The notes beneath the pieces are model-generated. The model was not told the origin of the DNA. It was given only the letters and a program-made list of their open reading frames with translations, and searched no databases. Positions 10,519 to 22,985 of a DNA stretch of 59,466 bases are shown here, one piece after another. How positions within the stretch are numbered: position 1 is the stretch's first letter; each line of letters starts with the position of its first letter. This DNA comes from Pelargonium nanum (Eukaryota; Streptophyta; Magnoliopsida; Geraniales; Geraniaceae): assembly GCA_036897485.1 (NCBI GenBank), contig JAYMTF010000069.1:1-59466 (forward strand). The letters are read 5' to 3'. Position numbers and translations under genes: made by a program.

Positions 10519-12428
10519 GTGTCTCTTCGGGCTTGACATCGTTGCCCATTGAAGGCGGGGAATGCAGCATATCAACGTTCCTCGCCTTCTTCGGACTCCC
10601 TAGGGTGATCCCCTCGAGTTCCGATGACCCCATGAGGCTGAAAACGGACTGGTTTCGAGCTCCCATTGGAGAAGCTGATTGTGTCATTGAAGGAGAATCT
10701 TGGTTGATCGATCTCTTGCTTCTATTTTCTCTCTTTTCCTCAGACAACGAGGTTGAATCTTCCTTGTTTTCGCCTTTGCTTAACGTCGTTTTGTCCTCGG
10801 ATCCATTCTGTTCTTGCTCCTTGAGCTCTTCCAAGTACATTTCTTCCACCATCGGCTTCCATAGCCGCACGCGAGCATTTATGAACCAATTAGACACCTG
10901 ACTCCTAGTGAGCCCTGTCTGCTTCGCCAGCATGTGCTTGTCCGAATCTTTCGGATAGCTGGAAAAGAAAAACATCAACGACGTAACGTAAGCTGATAGT
11001 TGAAGGCTTAATATTAGTTTTATACTTAAACTGCAGCAAGATTCAAATTCGGACCATGTAAAGAATCATTTCAACTAAAAGCTTAAACTGATAGTTGCAA
11101 GAATGTTTCTTACGGGTGGAGGAAGTGTTCGAAGAGCCAAGCGCGAAGAACAGAGACGGATCTTTCGGGCAACCCTCGTTGGGGTCTCCAAGCATTGTGC
11201 TGGATCATTCCCAGTTGCTGAAGAGCTCGCTGCTGGCGAAGATGGTGATCCACGAACTTGAGCCTCGAGCCTTCGATCCTTCCTCCGTTGGAATCTTCTT
11301 CTCCTAGACTCTTGTTCGCGGCGCGAATTTGGGATGTGATTGCGTCTTTCAAGCACCTGAATTGCTTGGAGATGGTCTCGAGCGCGAGAGCTGTGTAGGT
11401 CTTGGCTGATCCGGTTCCGGCGACTTGCTCGAACGAGGATGTGACGATCTGCATCTGGTGGTGGTACTGTCTGTACCTCTGCTCCACCTTGACAACAAAA
11501 ATGTCAATTTTCAATAAAACTTGTTCATATGAAAGTAACATTTGCCTGAAATTAGGAATTTTCTTTTTTCAATTGATGTTTTGATAGAGACTCTTTCTTG
11601 TCAATTTGGTATTTTTTTTTTTGTTTATAAATATGTGCGTACCTCGTCGAGCATGGTGATGAGCTTCGCTTTCTTCATCTGAATCTCTTGCCTCTCCACC
11701 GTGGACAGCTCGGAGCTGTTCTTTCCGGTTGCTAATTCCGCCGCCGAGCCATCTCCACTCGCCGCCGCTGCGGACGATTCTGGTACAGTTTTGATGCTTT
11801 TCTTGGAAGAATCAGATTTAATTCCATTGTTGCCGACGTTCACAACCTCGTCGAGAAGCTCCTGCGCCGCCTTCAGGTACTTAGAGCTCATGAGCATGCT
11901 CTGCATGCCGGAAACGCCGTTGGTGACGCCCGACGCCGACGACGGCGACCCGCCGGAAATCCGCATGTCCTCGCCGGAAATCGCCTGAGAGGACCCGAAA
12001 CCCGCGGTTCCAGGTTGCTGGGAGGAGAGGCTCAGGGACAGCCCCTGCTGCGCGCGTGGCGTCTCACGCGCCGCCGCGTTGGGGTCAATTGAGTTCCAGA
12101 GGTTGTATTGGATGCGCGGAGCGAACCCATGCATGGCGGAGAGCTCGTGCTGGGCCTGAGCTTGAGCTTGCATGGATTGGGAATTGGGGTCTTGGTGGGA
12201 CGTCGGGGACGCCAGAGGAAAGCCGACGAACTGTTGGGTGTGGGGCGGTGGCGCGTGAGGAAGAGTCGGCGAGCTGAGGGAATTGGCGGCGGAGTTGAGG
12301 AAGACATAGTTGCCAGTCTGCTGCGCCGGCGCGTCGGAGTATTGGACGTAGCCTGGGTTCATGAGAACCAGAGTTTGTAACCCATCAGCCCCTTGTATTT
12401 CAGAATTTCCATGAAAATATGTAGCCAT
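10082..12428 (-). CDS. BLH1-like: BEL1-like TALE homeodomain transcription factor
   Basis: Three coding exons, 12428-11643, 11487-11114 and 10958-10082, give 678 aa. The SKY box is at about 180-199 ([18 protein letters not shown]), the BELL domain at about 241-308, and the three-residue-extended homeodomain at about 362-424 ([20 protein letters not shown], then [20 protein letters not shown]). ZIBEL motifs lie at about 129-135 (GLSLSLS) and 604-610 (VSLTLGL), and the protein ends in [18 protein letters not shown] proteins enter the nucleus and bind DNA as heterodimers with KNOX proteins; SKY/BELL is the partner surface. The intron I remember within the homeobox of many BELL genes (between LTRSQ and VSNWF) is absent. 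An (AAC)n run encodes poly-Asn. The closest named relatives are BLH1-type; the exact orthologue is uncertain. Confidence 0.95.
10483..10517 (-). repeat. AAC trinucleotide run coding poly-Asn in the BEL1-like gene
   Basis: TTG/TTA repeats on the plus strand read as AAC/AAT codons on the coding strand, giving about ten Asn residues after the homeodomain in a low-complexity region. Length polymorphism is likely. Confidence 0.85.
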
Positions 12429-13540
12429 AGCTCAGTTTCTTGGAAATTCTCTTCAATCACTTCACTGAAAGTGAAAATAATACAGTATGTTAAATTAAAA
12501 AACACATAATCACAAAAAATACAATAAATTAACTATCTTTAATTAACCTTATGAATTATACAAATCTTGATCAGTTGTAGAAACAGAGTGTCAACCCATC
12601 AAGCAGAAAAGTTCAGTAGAGCCTGAGGCAATCAAGAAAACAAAAATGAATACACAGTGAAGATCAAGAAATCAGCAATTTTTGATGAACCCATATGGTT
12701 AAAATTAAGCTGTGGGGTAGTTGCAGGAAGAACAAAGAAAAAAGGTATAGAATTTGAAGCAGAGTATATTATATATGAGATTAAAATATAGAGAAATGAA
12801 GTGAAGAGATCTTCAGGAATCAAAACAGATAGAGAGATATGGAAAGAGAAAGTAGTGGAAGTACAGAAGAGGATTGATTATAGTATCAGTTAATACTATG
12901 ATTGGCATGGTTTTGGTTATTACAACCTGGGATCAGAGGATGTGTTTGTGCACGTGCCTCATGATCATCATCATCATCAACATCAACAAATGGAGCAAAC
13001 AAGAAAATTTTCTTACCAACAATGACAGAAACAAGAAAATAAATAAAAACTGAAACTGTGATGAAAGAGAAAGAAGAACATATATTCCCACCTCAGCTGT
13101 GAAAATGTATTGTAATGAGTTTCTTGAAACAGGAAGTGAAAGAGGGAGCCATCAAATCTGTGAGAACTGAAAAGGAAAATATAAAAGAGGGTTTTAAAAA
13201 GGATGGGAAAAAGATGCCCATCTTTTTTTATCTTCATTTTCTTGAAATAATTAAAAAGAAACAGTAGATTATATTACTATCTTGTACTAGTTACTGTGTT
13301 TGTTTATCAATCAATCTTTTTGTACCTGCGAACAGATCAAAACAGAGCAACTTCTCTGATTTGACTGACTTTTCAAATCATTTGATGCACAAAACACAAA
13401 CCCTTGCTTTGCTTGAATTCTCTTCTCTTTCTCTTTCTCTGTCTCTGTCGTTGTTAATGAGAAAATTTTAAATAGGAAAAGAAAGTGTGTCAGAAGATAC
13501 AAACAGCTGAAAAACGAGGAAACGTCTTCTTCTTCCACTA
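12429..13540 (-). promoter_or_regulatory. 5' leader, leader intron and proximal promoter of the BEL1-like gene
   Basis: On the minus strand a good acceptor (TTTTCACTTTCAG|TGAAG, boundary at 12465/12464) lies 36 nt upstream of the ATG, and a donor (TTGTTG|GTAAGAAAAT) lies at about 13015. This implies a leader intron of about 550 nt. The sequence upstream of the donor is rich in short CT/GA runs, as in plant leaders. Boundaries are inferred from splice consensus only. Confidence 0.45.
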
Positions 13541-15531
13541 AACCTTAATTAACAAAAACATGGAGATTGGAAGAGGGTGATGAATCGAGGTGGAAATTTG
13601 GATTTTTTGTCTCGGATTTGTTCGAATTCAGATTGATAAATAGCAATGAAATTTAACTAAAAGGGTTCGAATTGAATAGGATTGAATATACTTTTTATTT
13701 TTTTTTAATGTAAAATGAGTGAATTTGTCCGACTCTATTTGTTCGAAAGTTGGATCGAATTTTGGATGCCCGCAGGTCTAGTTAATTGTGGCAATATTGG
13801 ATAGGTTTAAAGGTTGACCCGAGTCTGGCCCGTAATGACTTCAGGTTCAATTGTGCTTCCAATCGCGAGGTTATATCAGATCAATTTTTTTTATCTAGAC
13901 ATAAAATGTGTTAACTTGTGTTGGTCTGTTTATTTTAATATGATAAAGTTTTATAAAACGAATCCGATCAATTCAACTCAAAAGTTGATCGGACTATGTT
14001 ATGTTGAAATTCGATCATCGAATTTTAGATATATGCAAATTCAAATTCAAATCGTGGACTATGGGGCTACATAGCAAGAACAACAAGGAGTGGTTTTGAG
14101 GGGTCCTATGGTTCATTTCTTTTGCTTTTTTAATAAATATCTTCTTGTCTTTTCATGCATATATTTTTTAGAATATTTATTTGTTTATTTGTGGTTGGAT
14201 GACAGAGTTTGAAGATAAAGCAATTAAATTGCTTGGAAACACAGGGCCAACCACCATAACACACCTACTTTAATGCTCCAAAACCTAATACATACTAGTA
14301 AAAAACAATCATTCATAGTAATAATCTAACTCTTTACATGGATAAAACGTGGAATACACAATATTCTGCTTCAAGATTTTTCTATTATTTATAACTTGGT
14401 TAAACTAGCATCACTGTTTTTAAAAACATCAAATTTCCATGTATGGATTGAGCTTTAAGCTGTGTAATTTCATTTGTTATCAAGAAAATAGTAATGGGTC
14501 CAAAATCAAATGCAATGTGGTGCATACCAATCAAGTAAAGTCAGAAATGGATGAGGAAGAGGAGGCCCTACCTACCTTCTTATCCATTATAATTGATTAT
14601 ATATTTTTTTTCTTGAAAATAACGTATAATAGTTGGTGTGTATTTCTTGATACGATTACGTACTGAATACTTATGAAGAGAATAATAGATGTCATTGTCG
14701 ACTATATAACATATGGTTGTTCTTATGAACATTTGATAGAAGAGAATCATATGCTTTTTTAGAGTATTTGGTTTGAAGTCAGATCTGCTCTTACTAAATT
14801 CTGTAATTCACCATTGATTGTTAATTATATTCAAGTCTAATAATCACAATTTTTATATATGAAGAGAAAAACTAGGGCATGATTTTGATATTTATTACCA
14901 AATCAAAATAGAATGAAGTTGGTGTCAGCATCAGTAACAATGATTGCAAAAGAATGAAGAGATTAATAGGATATGATGAGTAGCATTCATGTGTTCATGA
15001 GGATCAGGTAAACAAAAACAACACAGGTTTGGTTTGACAATAGCTAGGTTGCTCTGTTGCACAGTACTTTTAATGCATAAATACTACTATACTATTTGCA
15101 TGTGTTGATTTATTATTGCCCTTTTTTAGATCAACTGTCATTCTCTCTCAAATCCATATTAAACCTATTTTTTCAAAAAAAAAAAAATTCTTTTAACAGA
15201 AGTATTGTACCACATGCATATGCATGACTCCTAGGACTATAAAAAAATTCAATTATTTATTTATTTATCTAATTTTATATAGAGCATGAAGTTATCTATT
15301 CCATCACTTATCAACGACGTCTTATAAAGATAGTTGTCTTCATAGTGTTCGAAGCTAAATAGTTCGGGAACTGAGTTGGAGGCTCGAGTTTTGAGAAATA
15401 AGCGGACACTTGACTTATTGCTATTTGGTTTCTAAAAGTTGCGCAGAAGTAACATCTTGTTAGTAGGCCGGGACCCGAATGTTTACATGTTAAGTTTTGA
15501 ATTTAAAAGAAATCATACACAAATAAAATTG
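13541..15531. repeat. intergenic sequence with degenerate TCGAATT/GGATCGG-type repeats
   Basis: No gene supported. About 13580-14080 is built of degenerate motifs such as GGATTTGTTCGAATTCAGATTG, TAAAATGAGTGAATTTGTCC and GTTGATCGGAC. Similar runs recur at about 16095-16330 and 42190-42370, so they are probably copies of one old dispersed repeat. The rest (14100-15530) is AT-rich without recognisable content. Confidence 0.4.
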
Positions 15532-15762
15532 TTTTATTATTGATTTTTTTTTTTAAAAAAGTAACCATCAAAACTTGTATTAAGAACTAAAATCCGCAGT
15601 CAACATACTCGTGATTGGAATAGGAGCTAGAATCAATCCCAACCCACCCTATAGAATCTGTTACAGACACAGATGATTGGGCTAACGCATGTGCAACACG
15701 ATTAGTCGACCTCCCAACAAACACGAAATCTATATAATCAAACACGAAATTTTATTATTGAT
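15532..15762 (-). mobile_element. 5'-truncated LINE 3' end with 13-bp target-site duplication
   Basis: A 205-bp insert (15545-15749) is flanked by perfect TTTTATTATTGAT copies at 15532-15544 and 15750-15762. The minus strand reads an RNase H-type C-terminus (DFVFVGRSTNRVAHALAQSS), a stop, a short 3' UTR and then an A-run (the T-run at 15545-15554 on the plus strand). Protein end, 3' UTR, poly-A and target duplication in the correct order are the signature of a truncated LINE retrotransposition. The NRVAHALA motif is typical of plant non-LTR RNase H domains. Confidence 0.85.
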
Positions 15763-16727
15763 ATTTAAAATTGAATAGAAGTAGACTATTTTTTTAAAAC
15801 ATTATTGGCGTGTATAGTATTTTGATCACTCACACACGTATTTATTTATTTCATAAATAGCACCAATCATTGGATCTTTCTAACAAATGATTGATTGCTA
15901 ATATTATGCATTCGTGCATTCAATTGTACGCCTAATGCATGCACACATCAAAGATCAAAACAAATTGTTTTTTAACGCTCAGTAGCAGAAAAGCTCATGT
16001 TCTTGCTGCAACAGCTAACAAGTACCACGTTTGGTGAGAGAGAGTTCATGAACTATAGCCAGGTCACTTATTCACCTTTTAATAGTGGCTATTTTAATTT
16101 TGATTCGAATGTGTCGCATTCGATCGGATCGATAAAGAATAATTTGTTTCAGAAAATGTTTGGAACAAATAAAATAGAATAGATTTGAATTTTTAGTGTG
16201 AAATGAATGAATTTGTCGAATATATTTTGTATTTTTGTAGAATAAAATTTGTAAATCCGGTCTGTTTTGATCCGATCTAAAAATTAGTTGGATATCAGAT
16301 CGATTTTAAATTAGATTAGATTTAAGATGCACTCATATTTTACCACATGCGTCATCTTGAATGCATGTCAAGGGCATGCATTAGATTTTGAGCAAAGTTA
16401 ATCCAGTGAAAAGGTTATTTTGTCCACCAAAAGTTACTTTTGACAGGGACATGAGTTTTTTCCAACACTTCATTTGAAGAATCACAAACACATAGACAAT
16501 AACATGCATGCAGAGTTGATGAGTTCATATAAGTTGGTGACCCAAAAGTTGCCAAATTGAACAACAATTCATAGCTATGACTATAAGGCCATGTTTTATT
16601 AATTGTTGTAATGGCATGTTCCCCAAATGGTCTATTGTTTCTTAAGCTTGTAGGTAGTGCAGCAATATTGGCAGCCATCACATCAGAAAATAACCCCAAG
16701 CTTCTATGCCACCTGATCCTTTTTTTT
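15763..16727. other. intergenic, includes a second copy of the degenerate repeat
   Basis: No gene supported. About 16095-16330 (GATTCGAATG, GATCGGATCGATAAAG, AAATGAATGAATTTGTCGAA, CCGATCTAAAAATTAG) resembles the 13.6-14.1 kb repeat. The remainder is AT-rich. Confidence 0.4.
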
Positions 16728-16880
16728 CTTCTTAACTACGAGGTATTAATCAGTGTGGTACGCAATCAGCACGAGACTAGTGCATTTAGATCATATTACA
16801 CTCGGTCTAGTCTCTATTAGAATATGATAGGATCATAAAAATGATAAATCTCTTCTTAACTACGAGGTATTAATCAGTGT
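16728..16880. repeat. 29-bp direct repeat flanking a 95-bp insert
   Basis: CTTCTTAACTACGAGGTATT and the next nine bases occur identically at 16728-16756 and 16852-16880. The 95 bp between them has no tail, coding or terminal repeats that I can see. The repeat is long for a transposon target duplication and fits a repair-associated duplication. Confidence 0.85.
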
Positions 16881-18220
16881 TGTTAATGTAGCTTATAGTA
16901 TAGTGATGTGTATGTTATTAAATATACCATAAACTTTGTAAGATTTGGTTAAGTGGATATGGTACCTTTTGTGGTGGTCTATGTATATATAATATAGTAG
17001 TTTAGTAATTCATGTATGGATTCTTGCTTGTCTCTTCATTTCAATTTCTTAATATATTTATACACATCAAGAAAATGACTAGCTTTAGAGAGAGATATAA
17101 AGAGAAAGAGAAAAAGGTTTTGATGGGAGATTTGGTGAATAAACAATTCATGGAAGTGCCAAAAAGAGGGATGATATAAAGATAGCAAATTAAAAGATGA
17201 TATATATATATAATTGTTGGTATGTGGAAATAGAGGCAGAAGCAACATGTGTACAATGACTATATATAACATCAAAACTAGCTTAGCTTAGCTGAGGTAG
17301 CGATACCTACTTACATTATCTTCATCGTCACCGATTCTATCATTTTTTTTATTGAATTGAACGTTGAATCATACAAAGCCAAAGGTGTAGTAAAATATTT
17401 TACTCAAAATTATCAAACATATGGTGGGAAATGTTTCTTCTGGAAAGAAATTTGGGGACCCACTTATCAATTTCCATGTACTATTTTCACTAGTAAGATG
17501 GTAAAACTATCATTTTAAAACAAATTGATTATGTGTTGTAATGAAACTTTTTTTACAATTAGAGTTTTGTACGCGTTGTAAGGAGATATGAAAAATACCA
17601 ATTAATTATCGTGCCTTGCTTATAAAAATTACATGAGCTTAAGCACATATCAATAAAATATATTATCTGATGTCTTAAGGTTGGACTAAGACGTAGAGAC
17701 CTTCGGGTGCATGAGCATGCATGCTTAGGTACCCTTGTCTTGGAGGCACGTAGTCGGGAAAACAAGGTGGTGTCAGTGGACGGAGGGCCAGAGGCGCACG
17801 TGACAGTGCACATAGGCTCTTTGAGCACCTCCACTGGCACTGCTAAGAACAAGCGCTAAGCCTTTGCATCGACGCTAGTGCGTTGGAGACAGATGAGTGA
17901 AGGCCCATGTTCTAATCCCAGGCGCTAGGCTTAGCATCGATGCCAAGCAGAAAATTAATTGTGTTGGCATTTTTTATTATTTGGTATCATATTTGCTATG
18001 AGTCTATGACTAATGATAGTGTTAGTTAATCATCGGATAATAAAATGCTAAAGTAAGTGCTAGTGAAGTGGCACACACTCTCTTATTCTTAGCACCAAAA
18101 ATGAGTTAAACATGAAAATGCATTTATTAAATTTATTCCTCGATTTAATATTTTAAGAATATAAGAATAGAAATTCGAAATCAAGAAAAATAAAAAGAAA
18201 CAAGACAAGTAGCTCCGGTC
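16881..18220. other. intergenic with an unclassified GC-richer patch
   Basis: No gene supported. At about 17690-17955 a GC-richer patch contains a diverged repeated unit: GCGCTAAGCCTTTGCATCGA near 17851 and GCGCTAGGCTTAGCATCGAT near 17922. It is probably decayed transposon sequence. The rest is AT-rich. Confidence 0.4.
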
Positions 18221-18228
18221 AAGGAAGG

Positions 18229-18960
18229 GTGGAAGAGCAGCCACGTCAGAGTAGGCATTTAATGCTAGAGTTAGGCAAACAAGTAGGTCCCACCGCGTCC
18301 ATCCCACGTGCCGCCTTACCGTGGCTCACTTCGCCACCTTTTCTTCCACCTATGCCTTATGTTTACTCCCTCTGTTGTGTTTTTTCTTCACCAAAACAAA
18401 ACTCCAGGTGGTCCCCACCGTACTGTACACGCGTCAACTGCACAGCCTCCCTAACCTTACCTCTCTCTCAACATTTTTTATTTTTTATTAAAAAGGAAGA
18501 TTCGTCCCCCTTTTCCTAGTAGGACCCACTGTCCAATCAAAACCCTTCCCTCCTTTATTTTAGGCGTGTATTTCCACGAATTGGAGGGTCCCACGTGTCC
18601 ACAAGTCAAGAAAGCAACCAATCAGGAGGAGAGCTAGCTCTCTCGGCAACTGCCTTTTCTTTTTTCTTTTCTTTTTAATCATTATAAAAAAAAAAAATCT
18701 TTCTTCAAAGCTTGTCGCTGTCGGCAACACGTGTCGGTTCTCCACGGCACGTGACGAACTGCCCGGTTTCTAATCCGATATTGTCAACAATAGTCCGTCT
18801 TTCACTGCAGTCGATTCCGTTAACTTCTGCTCAGCTTCACCTGCAAAAACCGAAATTACTGCCATGTCAGCTTGACACGTCAGCGATTTGGCTGTGGGTA
18901 CGTGATTGCGTGTAAAGACGGGATTGGATGCTGACGTAATTCGTACGTAGTGTCCACATC
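18229..18960. promoter_or_regulatory. G-box/ABRE-rich promoter-like island without a visible gene
   Basis: Within about 730 bp there are four CACGTG G-boxes (18305-18310, 18592-18597, 18728-18733, 18748-18753) plus several other ACGT cores: GCCACGTCAG near 18239, GACACGTCAG near 18874, TACGTGATTG near 18899 and TGACGTAA near 18931. A TATA-like ATTATAAAA lies near 18680. The block is clearly less AT-rich than its surroundings. In plants such clusters bind bZIP/bHLH factors and mark ABA- or light-responsive promoters. No coding gene follows on either strand; the nearest genes are about 5 kb (BEL1-like 5' side) and 8 kb (ALMT) away. Confidence 0.5.
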
Positions 18961-19354
18961 TGTATACGAGGACAAAAATGCACAGTTGTATAATCTAGAT
19001 TGTGAATGATGAATGAGTGCAGGGAATCCTTGGGATTCCACGCGTTTTAGCAGAGCGTGTTAGACACCTCACTTGGGATATCTGGAAAGCGAATCCAAGT
19101 GCTGTCGAGCTCTCATTGATTTTCTGAAATAGGGATGTTAAGTACACTCTAGAATTTCAGTATGTTCTTTTTGAATGGTTTTTAAGTGATATTAAATTAA
19201 TTATTTATAAGCAAGTATATTGTCCCTTTCATAATTCATATTGTTTGTTGAAAAGCCTAAAAAGAAGATAATACAATGTGTTGCAAACTATATTTGATTA
19301 GAAAGCACAAAAAAGTTGTCACAATCTTACTAGATTTTAATGATACGAGTAATG
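18961..19354. other. intergenic, nothing recognised
   Basis: AT-rich transition after the G-box island. I see no coding region, RNA gene or clear repeat. Confidence 0.5.
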
Positions 19355-19495
19355 CGGACATGACATGTCAAATATTCTACTAATTATTAGAACGAATCTT
19401 GATATGACACTTATATTTTATGAACTGAACGTTTCGCATGAATAATTTTTTAGAGAGTGATGATATCATATATGTAAGACTGTTATTCATTTACG
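19355..19495 (+). mobile_element. MITE-like dispersed repeat, copy 1
   Basis: Resembles 44148-44292 over about 140 bp. Shared landmarks in the same order are GACATGACA.GTCAA, GAACG.TTCGC, a T/A-rich AATTTTTTAGAG-like stretch, GATATCATATATGTA and TTATTCATTT. Terminal repeats are not clear, so the class is a guess. Confidence 0.5.
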
Positions 19496-22490
19496 ATTAA
19501 TTAAATATAAATTGTAATTGTAGCATTTTAACTTTGTTTCCACACAAAAAAGTCTCGTCTCTCTCCCTATATTATCCTTCTTCACATTAGGGTTGCAACC
19601 AACGACGTTTATTTTTTGCCTCCGTTTTTTTGTCAAAAATTTCGATGAATGTGATATCTTCGTTCTATAATTGAGAGTTTAAGTCGCACACAAAATACGT
19701 ACAAATGTGAACTACACCAGAAAAGAAGAGAAACTAACAAAATATGATAATTTGCAGGTGGTGCATGGCTATGAGAACCACTGTAGAATAAGATATAGTT
19801 AGGTTTCTTTTGCTCCAACCACAAAAAATATAAATAAAACCTAACTTTATCTTGTGAAAATTGAAAACAAATTATATAGTTTTTTTTATTTGGACAAGCC
19901 ATATGAATATATTTTTAAAAATAGAAACCCTAGAATATCAGTTGCTGGAGCTGGAGGGATTGCTTGCTCTGTCTCATAAATATTATATACTAATATTTGG
20001 GTACATAGATTTATAATCATATATTATAAAATTCAAAATTAATTAAGTTAGAATTAATTACACGTTTCATATTTTCAACTTCATCATAAGTATTTGTTTG
20101 AACTTTTAAACCTGAATTTGGGTCATTGGGTGTAGCAATTGAGTGACAAAATTCTTGTTTCTTTGACATCCATGTCTCTTGGTGCCCAAACGAAAGAAAA
20201 AAAAGATGTTGTGGATAAGGTTACAAATTGAATTTCACATCACACATACATTTGTTGTCTCTTGAGAGGCATGCTTCATTTACAAATAAATAAACTAATT
20301 AATCATGTTTCTAAACATCATTAATCAAACATAGTGGCTCAATGTTGTTGACATTTATATATCAAATTAGCCATAGTTTGTATATATAATTTGACTATTG
20401 ATGCCTTGCGTACACAATTAGTAACTACTTTTATATGAATATTAAAATTATAATTGTTAGATAATACAAGTGATGAGAAATTGAAAGCATCTAGTTGTTG
20501 ACATTTCCAATTAAATTTAAGGAATGGGACATCATGGATGAGGACACATTAGTAGTCTTGTTACAATCATTATCCTTTTAATTTTAAGTAACCCATCTCC
20601 ATCTTTCAACCAAAATATCGGTCATATGTTATTCAATTTCTCTATTTTCAAATTATTAATTAATGCTAGAAAAAACATTAGGCAAGCAATACATGTCATG
20701 GTTTCCTTCAAGCATATATATATGCATCTAAAATTTTTGGGGTGGAAATATTATCAATAACAAATTTCAATAAAGCAAAATTGAAACATAAAATAGTATA
20801 CTATGTAGCTAGATTAATTAACTAAGAGAAGAAAAGTAAATATACAACATCAAAATAATTGAATCAACTCTCTTTACAACAATAAAAGTTTTTAAAATGA
20901 ATGTCAATTTCTATAAAACACTTTTGTATACATTTCCAAACTGAATTTTCAGCCTCCCGTTCGTTTCATTCTTGGTGTTTTTACCTGATTAGTTTGTTGG
21001 ATTGATGTGTTATGTTTATTTTTCTTTTCTCGAGAATTTTGTACTTTTATTCGCTCTTTTGTTTTTTTTGATAAAAATACCAATCGCTTATAATAAAAAA
21101 TCGCAAATTGAATGTGAATTATCTCTATAATCGTCAAGCGACAAATAATTAACAGTTGAAAAGGAAAGATCAACGAAACTAATTTACTTCTAAAAACAAC
21201 TATTGCATGCCACTTTCTAGAGTTAGCTATCTTGTTGTCATCGAAAGGAATTGGATTGTGACACTAAAGCTAAGCTTTTATCGAATTCAAAAGATAGAAG
21301 GCACTAACATTAGGATTTTTCAACTAGTGGTGAGATTAGTTGGGAGCTGTCACTCCCTCTAAAACACTTAAAATATCTAAAAGAAATTAAAAGAAAAGAA
21401 AAGAAGATAGATCAACTATGATCCAATGGAATCAAGGCAGCTCTTGGAATTAATAATTTGTAGGGTATTGGAAAATTTGTCACCAATCTCATATTTTATT
21501 GAGATTTGAAATTTCTTGCTTTTTGTTTGATATTGGAGAAACTGAAGGGTGGCTAGGGTTTTGGAGATATGGTGCCTCAGAAAGTATGGACAGTCTCAAT
21601 ATTAGAATTATTTTTTTCATAGGAAATGAAAGATAATAATTAAATAATTAGCATATTAGAAAAGTTCATTTGATAACTCATCCCCTTCACTGTCAAGAGA
21701 ACACATAGGTGTATATCTTCTTATCCATCTTGAAGTATCAATTATCTTAATATAATATATTAATTAAATCAAACACCATTTTAATTTTTAATTATCACAC
21801 ACATGAAGAATAGTTGATGAAATCATATGATTCCCCTTATTCTATTCCAATTTGAAACCCAAAATTGCTATATTTTAACGTTGCAACTAACCTCTTTTCT
21901 TTTCCGGATCAACCAAAAATTCATTTATCACGTTATCATACGTTGACAAAATAAGAATAATCAATGTGGAAGTGTTTCTTTATCTTTATTTAAAAGTATC
22001 TAATAAATGAGTTGAAATCATAACTAGTTTGGAGTAAACTTTATAAAATAAATATAATATTTTTCACGATAAAAGAAAATTACAATGTAAATCTTTCCAT
22101 CATCTGAACGTTAGTAAGTTGATTGTTATTTCATTGTCTCAATTGATGCTTGGGGCTTAGAAAATCTTTTCTTTTGGATAGTTTTTGTGTTTGTTGTTGT
22201 TGTTGTTGTTTTCTATCCAAAGAGGGATTGACCTTGTTAGGTTTTGTCTTGAAATTAAGGCGTAATTGATGAATTTTTGGGTTGAATTCAAGAATGAGAG
22301 GGCCATGGCATCAATGGGAATGAAGCAATGATAGGAGAAATGGGGCCTTTCACCTTTGACTTCTTTATCTGATACTCTTTCCCATTACACTTTCCTTATA
22401 GCATCATCACTTTTGGTCATAACAGTTATGCAAAGTTTCATCCTCCTCATTTATTATTGAAAGATGTTAAATGTCTCATATTGTGAACAA
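19496..22490. other. intergenic, nothing recognised
   Basis: About 3 kb of AT-rich sequence with a short (TTG)n run at about 22193-22210. No coding region, tRNA or other RNA gene could be supported on either strand. Confidence 0.5.
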
Positions 22491-22494
22491 AATT

Positions 22495-22985
22495 TATCGT
22501 AAAAAGTGACATGTGACAGATATATATTTTATATTTTTATAGTTTAAAATTCAGTTTCAACAAATAACAACTCAGCATATATTTTATCACTATCCTATCA
22601 TAATTTTTTAGCGTGAAACACTTTATTTATAAGACATATTCTAAATGTGGTGTATTGTTATTCAGTCAAGTAATTAATGAAATAATTGATATGTCATATC
22701 TAATTAATTGATACGTTATTTGTATAAATATATATTTTTGTACAATATTTGACACATTATCTTACTTGTATTATTTTAGATATTGACTTTCATTTTAGGC
22801 CTTAAAAACGATTTTGTTTACTTCAACGTCAATCTAATGAATTTCTTTAGGAAAATACTATTTGTCTTAAATTTTTGCAATGTTTACAAAATGATGTGTA
22901 AATTTACTTGTCAAATTATATTTCTTTCATTTATTTTTGTAGTATAAAATTAGGTCTAAACAAACAATAACTCAATATAAATGAT
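22495..22985. repeat. two diverged direct copies of a roughly 90-bp repeat
   Basis: TATTTTTATAGTTTAAAATT at about 22534 continues into CAACAAATAACAACTCA. It recurs as TATTTTTGTAGTATAAAATT at about 22935, continuing into AAACAAACAATAACTCA. The copies lie about 400 bp apart in the same orientation and look like members of an old AT-rich repeat family. Confidence 0.55.

Noticed and set aside
10350-10901. 183-codon plus-strand frame opposite the BEL1-like last exon
   Set aside because: Antisense of homeodomain and poly-Asn codons (runs of Leu); no family resemblance.
18229-18519. 96-codon frame inside the G-box island
   Set aside because: Low-complexity Ser/Pro/Phe composition, no domain, and it runs through promoter-like motifs.
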